DNA of 64,000 nucleotides from Atopsyche davidsoni (Eukaryota > Arthropoda > Insecta > Trichoptera > Hydrobiosidae), in the NCBI GenBank assembly GCA_022113835.1, contig JAILWY010000020.1:1550001-1614000 (forward strand), read 5' to 3'. Below, piece after piece: positions 12,700-23,100 of this stretch. Below the pieces are notes generated by a model. It made no database searches, was not told the origin of the DNA, and worked only from the letters and a program-made list of their open reading frames with translations. Position numbers and translations under genes: made by a program. Position 1 is the stretch's first letter; each line of letters opens with the position of its first letter.

Positions 12700-13390
12700 A
12701 AAATTTAATATATAAATAACCGCGGGGCGCGACGTAATTGGAGAGGCCGCTCCGAAGTCGAATCCGGAGACGTCACGCTCGAGACGGCCTCGGGAGGCCT
12801 CGGGGGGCCTCGGGAAGGCTTCGAGGGGCCTCGACACCACCAGGTGCCATGGGCCTCATGATTTCCCCATAACTGCTGCTCAACGATTTAATTTAGGGTG
12901 TTGTCTATATAACGGCTGAAAACCTGAAACGTCTTCCTTAGTTATACGACACACGATTTTTATCTGATGATGTCAGTATTTTTAGTAATGAGTATTAAAT
13001 AACGAATTAAGCTGATTTCGTTATGCATTTTTTTTTAAATAAAACCATCTTCTCTCATCCAAAAGTCTGTAGGTGTTATACAGGGTGTTCAATAAACCGA
13101 ATCGCAGGATGTCCCTCGGCTCACTGTTCTCGCGATATGGATAATTGCGTTCGTTGTAAAGCCCCGCCCTGTATAGTCAGTAGACTGTGCGGGATTGCAT
13201 TACGGACTATACACGGTGGTTTGAAATGGAATATATTGTCCCAAGACTCATGGTATCAGCCTTAACTATGGAAACATATGATACGATGAGTTATTGAATA
13301 TTATTTTGTCGAATATTATTGTTTCATTATTGCCCATGTCAAGGCTTTAAAGCGCTCAGAAAAAATACAAATAATCTATAATGCGAAGTT
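12700..13390. other. Intron 1 stretch with GC-rich imperfect repeats
   Basis: At 12775-12835 a GGCCTCGGGAGGCCTCGGGG-type unit repeats imperfectly. CAGGGTGTTCAATAAACCG at 13081 resembles a mariner terminus, but no partner was found. The rest is unassigned. Confidence 0.4.
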
Positions 13391-13405
13391 CATTTATATT
13401 TAATC

Positions 13406-13468
13406 TTTTTGAATAAAATATTAAAATGGAATTCCACCAAGTACTCTCTGTCAAAAATATTGAATTTC
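13406..13468 (-). mobile_element. Foldback retroposon, short copy without the hairpin
   Basis: On the minus strand this 63-bp copy starts GAAATTCAATATTTTTGACA and ends TATTCAAAAA. It is flanked by TTATATTTAATC (13394-13405) and TTATATTCAATC (13469-13480), 11 of 12 matching. The inverted arms and loop present in the other two copies are missing. Confidence 0.75.
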
Positions 13469-13812
13469 TTATATTCAATCAATAAAACGGGGAAAAAAAA
13501 AAACTGAACAGCACCCTTCAATATTTCGCAAGCTGGCAACTCTCGGCGTTTTTCTCCCCGGCTGATAGAGTTAGTGGGCTCTCGAATGTTCCGCAACAAA
13601 TTACTCCGGTTGTTTATGATATTCCGATAGCGCGTGCCCCCCGAGAGCCTCCCCCTGAAGCCTCCCCCCGAAGCCTCCCCCCATCCAGGGCAGCTCGCCG
13701 CCGCGCGAGGGTGTGAAAGTCGAAACCCCCATGGACGCCGGGCTATTAGATAAGAATCCATACGTAATAAATGCAACACAATAATTCGGATAATCGACTG
13801 TGAATTTTGTGT

Positions 13813-14750
13813 ATACGGCGTGTGCATTAATTTTTTCGGATTTTTTCGTGAAATTGGAGCTTTATTATAAAAAAATTGGTGCAATATATTCTATTCAAAG
13901 TATTGTCCATCAGTATTCCCATCTTTCGGGCAAATTATGTATTCCATCCCAAAAGAACTGTTCGTCTTTTGAAGCCAAGAAAGAATCAAGCCAATTCTTG
14001 ATACCCTGTTCAGAAGTGAAGCGTATTCCAGAAAGGGCATTCTGCATCGATTGAAACAAGTGGTAGTCGGAAGGGGCAAGGTCTGGGCTATAAGGCGGGT
14101 GAGGCAGAACTTTCCATCCACTGTTTTCCAAATAGGTTTTAACTGATTTAGCAAAATGTGGCCGAGCATTGTCATGATGGAAAATTACAGACTCGTGCCT
14201 GGTCGCATATTCTGGCCGTTTTTCTGCTTATGCTCGCTTCAAACGCATCAATTGTTGTCTGTAGAACTTGCCTGTGATAGTTTGGCCTGGTTTCAGCAGC
14301 TCATAGTGGATGACACCATCTACACAGCATTACCTTGGCGCCATGAATATTTGGCCTGGCCGTCGATGTTGATGCATGTCCGGGCTTACCCCATGATATT
14401 TTACGCTTCAGGTTGTCGTAGCGAATCCATTTTTCATCACCAGTGATGATACGATGCAAAAATGACTTCTTTTTGTGGCGTTCAAGCAGCATTTCCGAAA
14501 TGCAAAATCGCCTTTCGACGTCTCTCGGCTTCAATTCATGTGGCACCCAATTTCCTTGCTTTTGAATCATTCCCAATGCTTTTAAGTGTCTTGAAATTGT
14601 TGCTCGATCAACGCCCAATGATTCTGCGAGTTCTGCTTGAGTTTGACACGAGTCTTTATCGAGCAATGCCTCTAATTCTTCATCTTCGAATTTTTTCGAT
14701 TGGCCTGGACGTTCTTTGTTATCCACATCGAAATCACCCATATATAATCG
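13813..14750 (-). mobile_element. Mariner element, 5'-truncated and decayed
   Basis: On the minus strand the frames read GDFDVDNKERPGQSKKFEDE, ELAESLGVDRATISRHLKAL, KQGNWVPHELKPRDVERRF, GDEKWIRYDN, HPPYSPDLAPSDYHLFQSMQ and DEQFFWDGIHNLPERW. This is a mauritiana/mellifera-type mariner transposase lacking its first 60 or so residues. The gene's 3' end is at the left, where TACGGCGTGTGCATTAATTT looks like the terminal repeat; the same end occurs in the copy ending at 31003. It belongs to a different subfamily from the copy at 9993. Confidence 0.88.
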
Positions 14751-15267
14751 AATTTATTAAAATATTGCGTTGTTGGTGCTCGGGTTTTTTGTATCTCTGC
14801 TACCCGGCACGGACGCCCTGGGCTCGCTCGCGACAGGGGCGGGGAGTAAATTCGGGGATTTGCGTGCCGACCAGATTTTCCCTTTATATCCCTATTTCAT
14901 CCGAACTTATTCCAGTGGCGCCGCGGCATCGTAAAACTCCCGACATCCGGCCAGGGGCGCCGAGCGAACAGCTGATACGAATAATAGTCAATGATCGAGG
15001 CTTTTCGCAGGCTGTTACACCGCTAACCCTCTAAGTGATTTATTTATTTAAACTAGTGGACCTGTGAGGCATAAGCACTGTTGGGAGTTTTATTCTAAGA
15101 TTGATTCACCGGAACGATTGATAATCGGAAGGGGCCAGGTAAAGCGTTTTGATGGTGCCCTGGACGATGAAAATGCGATGCCCATTGACAGTTTTTCGAG
15201 CAAGCCATGGTTCGAATTGATCCATCGTCGGTAGCGATGCTTATTGATAGCTTCTCTCGGTTTACAT

Positions 15268-15768
15268 CACTGGCTCTCAAAGTGGTCAATATCAACCCCC
15301 AGGGGTTGATTTTGCCCTGCAAGGGAACGATGACAGCGAAAAATTAAATTGGAGGTCCACGAACTGTAAATAGGAGTCAACGAGAGTGGATCACATTTAA
15401 GCAGGTCATCACCAAAATTTAGGCATTCCGTAAATGTCATAATTGAACACAGATTGAACCTACGTACTAACATAATAATGCTGTTAATTATGGACTATCG
15501 CAAGAAGGTTTTTGATAGCTTTTCCATCTTCATACCACATGGAGAAGGCTTTCAGTGCAGTTGTCAACCTTCTTACAAAAAAAAAAGAAATAGTTATTCA
15601 ATGTTTACATACCGACATAAAATATGGCGCACCCTGTATATCAGATGTCAAAAATATGTTTGAAGATGATGAATTTGCAATAATTCAATATTAGCAAGGC
15701 AGGGGTCTACGAAAAACAGGAAAACTCGACATGGGGGTCGACGGGACAAAACAGTTTGGGAGCCTATG
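15268..15768. mobile_element. Non-autonomous hAT element (family of element 2)
   Basis: Starts CACTGGCTCTCAAAG and ends TTTGGGAGCCTATG. Flanks GTTTACAT (15260-15267) and GTTTACAC (15769-15776) form an 8-bp duplication with one difference. Long internal identity with 45468-45937 is visible, for example ATACCGACATAAAATATGGC and AGGCAGGGGTCTACGAAAAA. Confidence 0.87.
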
Positions 15769-16123
15769 GTTTACACGGTTATTTTCTGGTCCCACCAAAC
15801 GCAGATCATTGTCTTCTATTTGATATTGACGCTTCGTCAAGTGAGAGCCACGATTTTTTGCGTTTGGGATTCTCGAAATATATTCCGCACCTGGTAACTT
15901 AACGTGTAGAACAACAGCTGTTGAATTTGTATGGTGTATACAAATTAATCGACCGACAGTCCACTCAAAGCAAGCATATGTAGGCGGGGCGGGTACTAGT
16001 ACCCGTTCTGCGGACTACTGCCTGAAGGCGGGGCGCATATTAATACGTTTTTGAATGTGTTTACTCTAAAAGCGGCAGAACGTCATTTTATTATTTACGC
16101 TTACAGCTCGAAATGTTTGTTTA

Positions 16124-16353
16124 GGACTCGTCAACGTTACTTCTACCAATACTGTCCAGTGATTCTGAACAAAGTGACAACGAAGAAGTGGAATGATAAT
16201 CCTCCAATTATTGAACAATTTTTAGGACAAAGTGTGTATGAAGTGGTTCAACTTTTTATAGGAAACGATTTATTTGACTACATGCAAATCAAAGAGTGTA
16301 TAGACTGGATTTCGCACGCGCAATTTTATGCGAATTTTGCCACATCAGTTTAG
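16124..16353 (+). pseudogene. piggyBac transposase N-terminal fragment, frameshifted
   Basis: One frame gives LLPILSSDSEQSDNEEVE and ends; shifting frame continues WNDNPPIIEQFLGQSVYEVV, then QLFIGNDLFDYMQIKE. An acidic Ser/Asp/Glu head followed by a Phe-rich FxLFxxDxL segment is the usual layout of the piggyBac N-terminus. The catalytic domain does not follow. Confidence 0.6.
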
Positions 16354-16389
16354 TCAATTTGCCACCCGCTTAAAGTGTGTTTTTAATAG

Positions 16390-16765
16390 TGTAACGGGTT
16401 AGCGGTAGAATCGATCGAAGCGATTCTACTCCAGAGTCTACTTCTAGTCCATAGTCCAGAAACATCTGTAATGATCAAGCGACCGTCGTTTAGGGGCGAC
16501 AATACGTGGTCTTGGAGAACGAGCGACAAGACGACCGGCGCCAGTGCTTGATAGAGAGTCCTCGGAAAGAGTGCTCGATAGAGAGTCCTCGGGAGTAGTG
16601 CTCGACAGACAGTTCTCGGGAGCCGTGAGCGCGAGACAGTCCTTGGGTGTCGTTGATATAAATATGTGTTAATATAAATAGTTGTGAAGACTCTGTATAA
16701 TATAAGTTAAATATAAATAGTGCAAATAAATCATGTTTTAATTATTGGAGACCCGGCGCGTTACA
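16390..16765 (+). mobile_element. Probable solo LTR
   Basis: Starts TGTAACGGGTTAGCG and ends CCCGGCGCGTTACA, giving inverted TG...CA ends (TGTAACG / CGTTACA). Inside are TATA-like GATATAAATATG and an AATAAA signal at about 16726 in the expected LTR order, preceded by three diverged GATAGAGAGTCCTCGG-type direct repeats. The flanks ATAG and ATAT are a possible 4-bp duplication with one change. No internal retrotransposon sequence adjoins it. Confidence 0.7.
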
Positions 16766-16863
16766 ATATGAATTTTCAGCGTGTGATTTTCCTGAAGAGC
16801 CTCGGAGATCAGGTAATCGACAGAGCGGCGTGGGTTATGTGCTCATCGTGTGGTTTGTTCCAG

Positions 16864-17037
16864 GTGCGAGGGAAAGAGGCCGCGAGCGATGTCGCCGGCC
16901 AACTGACATGCCGTGACGTCGCGGCGATGGCGACGCAGCCGCGGCGGCGGCGGCGATGAGGCCACGCGGGCCACGCTAGCCGAGCCACGCGGGCCACGCC
17001 ACGCGAGCCACGCTAGCCGAGCCACGCGGGACACGCC
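16864..17037 (+). promoter_or_regulatory. 5' UTR with four short upstream ORFs and a GC-rich tandem repeat
   Basis: If the acceptor TTTGTTCCAG at 16863 is used, the leader contains ATGs at 16889 (MSPAN stop), 16908 (MP stop), 16927 (MATQPRRRRR stop) and 16956 (MRPRGPR stop), all closed before the main ATG. From about 16960 a GCCACGCGGGCCACGCTAGC-type unit repeats up to the start codon. Both features would be expected to limit translation; that is inference. Confidence 0.55.
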
Positions 17038-17116
17038 ATGGGCTGCGGCCAGAGCAAGATCAACCTCTACCCCCGCCGCAACAAGGCCGGGAGCAAGAGC
17101 AACGGGAAGAAGGCCG
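17038..17116 (+). CDS. Coding exon 1 of the C1orf21-like gene (MGCGQSK)
   Basis: The ATG at 17038 is chosen because it gives Met-Gly-Cys, the signature of dually acylated proteins, followed by a basic stretch (NLYPRRNKAGSKSNGKK) that would reinforce membrane binding. The donor GTGAGC follows one base of a split Ala codon (GCC G|GTGAGC). The exon also carries about 170 nt of 5' UTR from an acceptor at 16863. About 27.8 kb of intron separate it from the next exon. Confidence 0.85.
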
Positions 17117-20100
17117 GTGAGCAGTTTAAGGCAATATATTAAACTAGAAATGTAGCCCGTCATAAAATGACGTATTCGATGAACGATGCAATAGTGTTTG
17201 AACATATGTTAGATGAATATTTTGTACACATATTTTTTTAATAACCGGATATTAATTTTGAAAGCAAAGCCATTCTAGGAAATATCACATTTCGTGTCAC
17301 AAACATCGAATCACTTTTATTAGATGCAGTCTTTATCACGTTGAATTGTGCTATTTAATTGTGTTATTTTTTTAGGAGGCATTTTAAGTTATTAATGATG
17401 TGATTAATAATTTCTAACGCAACTAAAAAATAAAATTGGTACTCATGCTGAGAAAATAGTATAGTGGGTCCCCGGGTCCGTCTTCACCGCAGTTTTATAT
17501 TGGAAGGAAAAGTCTGCGTATTGCTGCTGCCCAATAGCATTATGTATTATATTTCCTTTCCTTACAAAGCTCTGGCGTTTAGACCTGATACTCCTTCTGC
17601 AGCAAGCTACAGAAACAATAGCAGGAGCCCCACCACCTCGACAAGGTATTTCCAGAGCCTTCTGTACCCTGAGCGTGTGTTAAGGGTCTTGCTACCTAAC
17701 CTTGCTTGGTGTCCAAAAAAAGGACCGTTTTACCTGACGAAATCGTGTCATTCAATTAATTTAATTGTCACTGTATTTTTCTATATCGAAAGTTTATTCT
17801 TTAACAGAGTATTGAAAAAACTATAAATTATATTTACCTATTTTTTATTATTTAATTAACGTCCATTTTCAGGGTAAAATAAAATCTTGAAGATGTTGAA
17901 AAATTGGATAAAATGACGACTTTTCAAAACCAAAGTTTATTTAAAAAAAAAATTTTTTTTTATTTTTAAAATAATATATCGCACAGGGTTAATATTTAAT
18001 ATTTTAATTTCAATTAAAAAAAAGACTTTTATATGTTTAGGACTCTTGGAAAAGGTACATGACGAATCTCTAAATTCCTACACTTCAATCGGAAAAACAC
18101 ATATTTATCATATTAATAGTAAATTTATAAGAAATTAAAAAACATTCTGTTCGGAAGAAGGGATGTATCTAATTTTTTACATTTAAATTTTTTTGATTGG
18201 TGCAGTCGATTTTTCGAAAAACGGACTTGAAAATTATTAAAAAAAACTCGATGATGGGACCTAGACCCTTAACATTTTAACCGTCACGCCCGGTGGACGT
18301 AATTTCATATTACCATTTTTTTATTTATTTATGCCTAAAATAAACGAAAAGACTATGAATTATATATTTTATCGTTTTTTATATATAAAGCAAACGTCTT
18401 AACCATCTTCATTCTTAGTGTCGTAGTCAAAATTACTGTTAGGTGACTCCGATGACGAACTCATAAAACGTCTCCTTTTTCTACCTGCCGGTACATTGAT
18501 ATTGTCATCGTTGATATTGCTTTCATTCATTTTAATGGATACCCATAAAAAGATATAAAAAACATAAAAAATAAAAAAAATAATACATAATACGAAAATA
18601 GGTAGGTAAGTGTAAGAACGTACCCGTTCTACCACTTACAATAGCGAAATGATACCGATTCTCTCCGTGTCTTAAATTCATGTCGAGACATGTATGGATG
18701 ACTAAATACTTTTGTTATTCAGAAATATAACCTAACCTAACCTAACCTAATCCAAGGCGCAACATATATGTCAAGGACGTATTCATACGTCCTACCCGTT
18801 ACCGATATTGTTTACGTTGGACGTATATATACGTCCCGCCCGGTTAGCAGGTTAATACGACCATTTTATCAAATATATACTTCTAGCACTTTCGACTTGC
18901 AGCCACTGGCGTAAATTCCGCATCCACGTAAGTTTGGCCCTTTATCCTTCGATTTTTCCTTAGACCATCAGCTATAGGATGCTATATTTATTATTTCGAC
19001 TCTCTCATTTGAATGGCGAATCTCGATCAAGTTTTCAATGTTAATATATATCGCTTGAACAAAGTACATTACTCAATTCCTGGTCCTGTATATTTATTAG
19101 CCTGATAATATGCTCTCAGTTTTCCACTTGAGTTGTTGTCATCACAGATCGATTTTACAATATAATCAGGCTCAATACATCCGGAGTCAGATGGTCTGAA
19201 TGATCTATAACTTCCGCCTCCAAGTCCAGTGGGAAACATGAGCAGTCGTACTCAACCTGCGGCCCGAAACTTTAAAACTTCTCACCTTGATGACGTATTG
19301 ACAATCATAAGCTTGATTAGTCTAAAATAGTAAACAGGCTGTCTCAATATCAAATATCAAACAATTTTTAAATAAACGCTCAGACACAGAATTTAAAACA
19401 TTGCGGCCCGTGTATGTTTGTGGCCTCAAGGAAAAAAAGGTTGAGTATCGTATAACAGTATAACAGTAAAAAATAAAATACTAAATTTATTTTCAGATTA
19501 TTTCAGTTTTTTTTATACTGTAGTGAAGATGCAACAATTTTTTTAAATATCGATTCATTCGATTTTTTTAGAAGAGTATACAATCGAGTTTAGCCGGTTT
19601 GAAAAGAATACGAAAATGTCGATCGGAACATTTGAATATTTTTTTTAATTGAGAGGACTCGGGAGAGGCGCCTCCCTGCGTCGACTTTTTCCCTTTCAAT
19701 ATTGACGTCGCGCTGTACCTGCCAAGCCGAGGGAAGCCCGGGGGGTGCGGAGGCTCGGAGGGTTGAGGGGGTGCGGAGGGGGCATGGAGGGGGTGGGGTG
19801 CCCGCCGTCTGGCAGCGGGCCCCCCGCGCCAGGGGCCGCAAGCGGGCGCGGCGGGGGCTCCGCGTTTACTGCAGTTCTTACTAATTATAAAACCAATTGC
19901 TCTAGTTTTCATTAAACCTGAAAAACTGAAGTTCTATCTAAGCAAAGAATAATTTTTTCTAGCTTTCTCTAGACCTACAACTTTGTGATTTCTCCAGCTT
20001 TCTCTAGACTGCAAAATTGCAGTTCTGTGATTTCTTCAGCTTTCTCTAGACCGCAAGACTGGAGCTGTGATTTCACTAGCTTTCTCTAGACTCCGAACTG

Positions 20101-23100
20101 CAGCTCTGTGATTTCTTCAGCTTTCTCTAGACCGCAAGACTGCAGCTCTGTGATTTCTCCAGCTTTCTCTAGACCGTCAGATTGGAGCTGTGATTTCATT
20201 AGCTTTCTCTTGACTGCAAAACTGCAGCTCTGTGATTTCTCCAGCTTTCTCTAGACTGCAAAACTGCAGCTCTGTGATTTCTCAAGCTTTCTCTAGACCG
20301 CAAGACTGCAGCTCTGTGATTTCACTAGCTTTCTATAGACTACAAAACTGCAGCTCGGTGATTTCTCCAGTTTTTTCTAGGCCGCAAGACTGCAGCTCTG
20401 TGATTTCACTAGCTTTCTCTAGATTGCAAAACTGCAGCTCTGTGATTTCTCCAGCTTTCTCTAGACTGCAAGACTGCAGCTCTGTGATTTCACTAGCTTT
20501 CTCTAGATTGCAAAACTGCAGCTCTGTGATTTCTCCAGCTTTCTCTATACCGCAAGACTGCAGCTCTGTGATTTCTCTAGACTGCAAAACTGCAGCTCGG
20601 TGATTTCTCCAGCTTTCTCTAGGCCGCAAGACTGCAGCTCTGTGATTTCACTAGCTTTCTCTAGACTGCAAAACTGCAGCTCTGTGATTTCTCCAGCTTT
20701 CTCTAGGCCGCAAGACTGCAGCTCTGTGATTTCACTAGCTTTCTCTAGACTGAAAAACTGCAGCTCTGTGATTTCTCCAGCTTTCTTTAGACTGCTAAAC
20801 TGCAGCTCTGTGATTTCTCCAGCTTTCTTTAGACTGCTAAACTGCAGCTCTGTGATTTCTCCAGCTTTCTCTAGACCCCAAGATTGGAGATGTGATTTCA
20901 CTAGCTTTCTCTTGACTGCAAAACTGCAGCTCTGTGATTTCACTAGCTTTCTCTAGACTGCAAGACTGCAGCTCTGTGATTTCTCTGTAGACTTCGTGAC
21001 TGCAGCTTTATGACTTCTCAAGTCTTTTCTTGACCGCAAGATTTCAGTTCTGTTCCTGCTTAATACGAAGTTCATTTCTCATCCTGATCCCTCTGATCAC
21101 ATCCATTTCACGTTTCACATCAATGATCCCGCTCCTGGCACGCGTGCCGCGCGCCCGCGCCCCTGGCCTAGACACCGAGGGGATAGACAAGGAGAATCCT
21201 ATAGTGGAGGTAGACTTGTTTGTTCGCGGACGGGAATAGAAGCCGTGCGATGGTTTTTTTTAGAGATACATTAGTAAAGTGATACGGTCTCTGCCAGAGT
21301 TGCGGCAAAATCATACACATTTATTTATTATTTTTATAATTTTTCATTTCCCTGTCTTCATTTTTTTTCTGTTTTTTGATGTCTCGAAATTTATCTTTAG
21401 ATAACATACCGAATCGATCAGTTATATATAAATATAAATTACATATAATATAAAAAATTATAATTACTAATAGTAGTTATTATTCAAACCGAACAAACTC
21501 GATCTCTCAGTTTTCAAAGATTTCGTGGGCGTGATAAAACTGTGGTGGGCCTCAATATAATTTTCTCGATGGGAGTTATCTAGCGTTATATATAAAAATC
21601 CATAAAAAAAAAAGTAGTCTATAGTACAACGTAAGAAAATATTTTAGCGAGTAAAAGCACTCGGACCATTTGTGAAATATCAAATTCTGACAAGTCTCAT
21701 TTATAATGTTTATAAACTATGCACACTGGATTAATGACTTGTACTTAAAATATATTTATAATATTTGAACTATATTTATTATACTTTTTTTTTTACTAAA
21801 CACAAAAAAAAAAATACAACCCTTGTTCAGTATGTGTAAAAAATATTTTTTTTCCTACATATGCCTTGAGGCTTACTGTATTTGCGAATATGTGATGGGT
21901 CAAAATTTTGATCCTTGTTTATCCTTTTTTTGTTGAACTGTAACTTAAGGGTCTTCTTTATTAGTGAATAATTTCTGCAGGTGTTATGTGGTCGTACACG
22001 TGCGACAGTAATATGAAACGACGAAAAAACAACCGCAGAAAATTCCATGAACGCCACAGCCAATGAGTACATATTATAGTTTTTTATATATTAAAAAGTT
22101 TTGCGCATAATTAAACTACACTTCAATATGATAAAAGGTCACTTTATATAAATATGAATAAAGCCAAGTGGAATTTTTCATTTAGACAATGAGGGCTCTT
22201 TCGCCGTTATTTTAATATATGCAGAATGTTAGCAATACGTAATTTATTCATTTAATTTTATGTTTATTTAAGGAAAAATATATTATATTATATTTAAAAT
22301 ATAAAAAACATTTTGTCATGGTCAAATAAAATGATGAAGCTCGATTAAAAATGTTTTAAAAACAGGGGTGAGGTTAATTACTAAATGATTTTCATGCCAT
22401 TTGAAGGCGCTGTCTAATAGGTCATACATTTGACCTTGAATATATATATGACCTATTAAACAAGAACTTTTTTTATGTTACTGCCGAAATTATATAGAAT
22501 AAAATATAAACGTTGTACGGATATACCCAAGAGTATCAGATGTTGGATGCGACGATTCAGAACTTTGACCTTGAAAATATCTTACCCACTAAAGATTGTA
22601 CTATTGAGCAAGTGTTCGTAGTTTTCTTAGCGAGAATATTGTAGTCCTAAAAGATCTGATACTCCTTCTGCAGCAGGTTGCAGAAACAATACCAGGAGTC
22701 CCCCCAACTCGACAAGGTACTTGCAGAGCACATCCCTTCACAATCATTCCATGTTCACTGCTACATTACCGATCCTTTACACACGCTCAGGGTACAGCAT
22801 GGCAGCTGAATGGGATATTCTGCAAAGGCAGCCAAGACGTAGTATCGATGGGTCAGAATTTCGACTCTGAAATATTGTTGTGTAGGTATCTTGCGCGGTT
22901 TCGTCAGGCCGTCGACCTTCTACAGTGTGACGTCACGAGATGCCTGTCGGTGGCATCCGGTCCGGGACATCAGATTTTGGACGTAAGCGGGCGTATCCGG
23001 TTACCGGAGTGGTCGACTAATTCACCCCCCCCCCCCCTCCTTGTAATACACATCCCCCGACGGGGTGTCTCTTTCAGCGTATTGGATTACACCTTCTTTT

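Noticed and set aside
20232..20956. Long repetitive frames on both strands in the minisatellite
   Set aside because: They follow from a 42-base period lacking stops; there is no start context, no flanking exon and the same openness on both strands.
19957..21060. CRISPR-like array
   Set aside because: Units are contiguous and all alike with no unique spacers, and the genome is eukaryotic.
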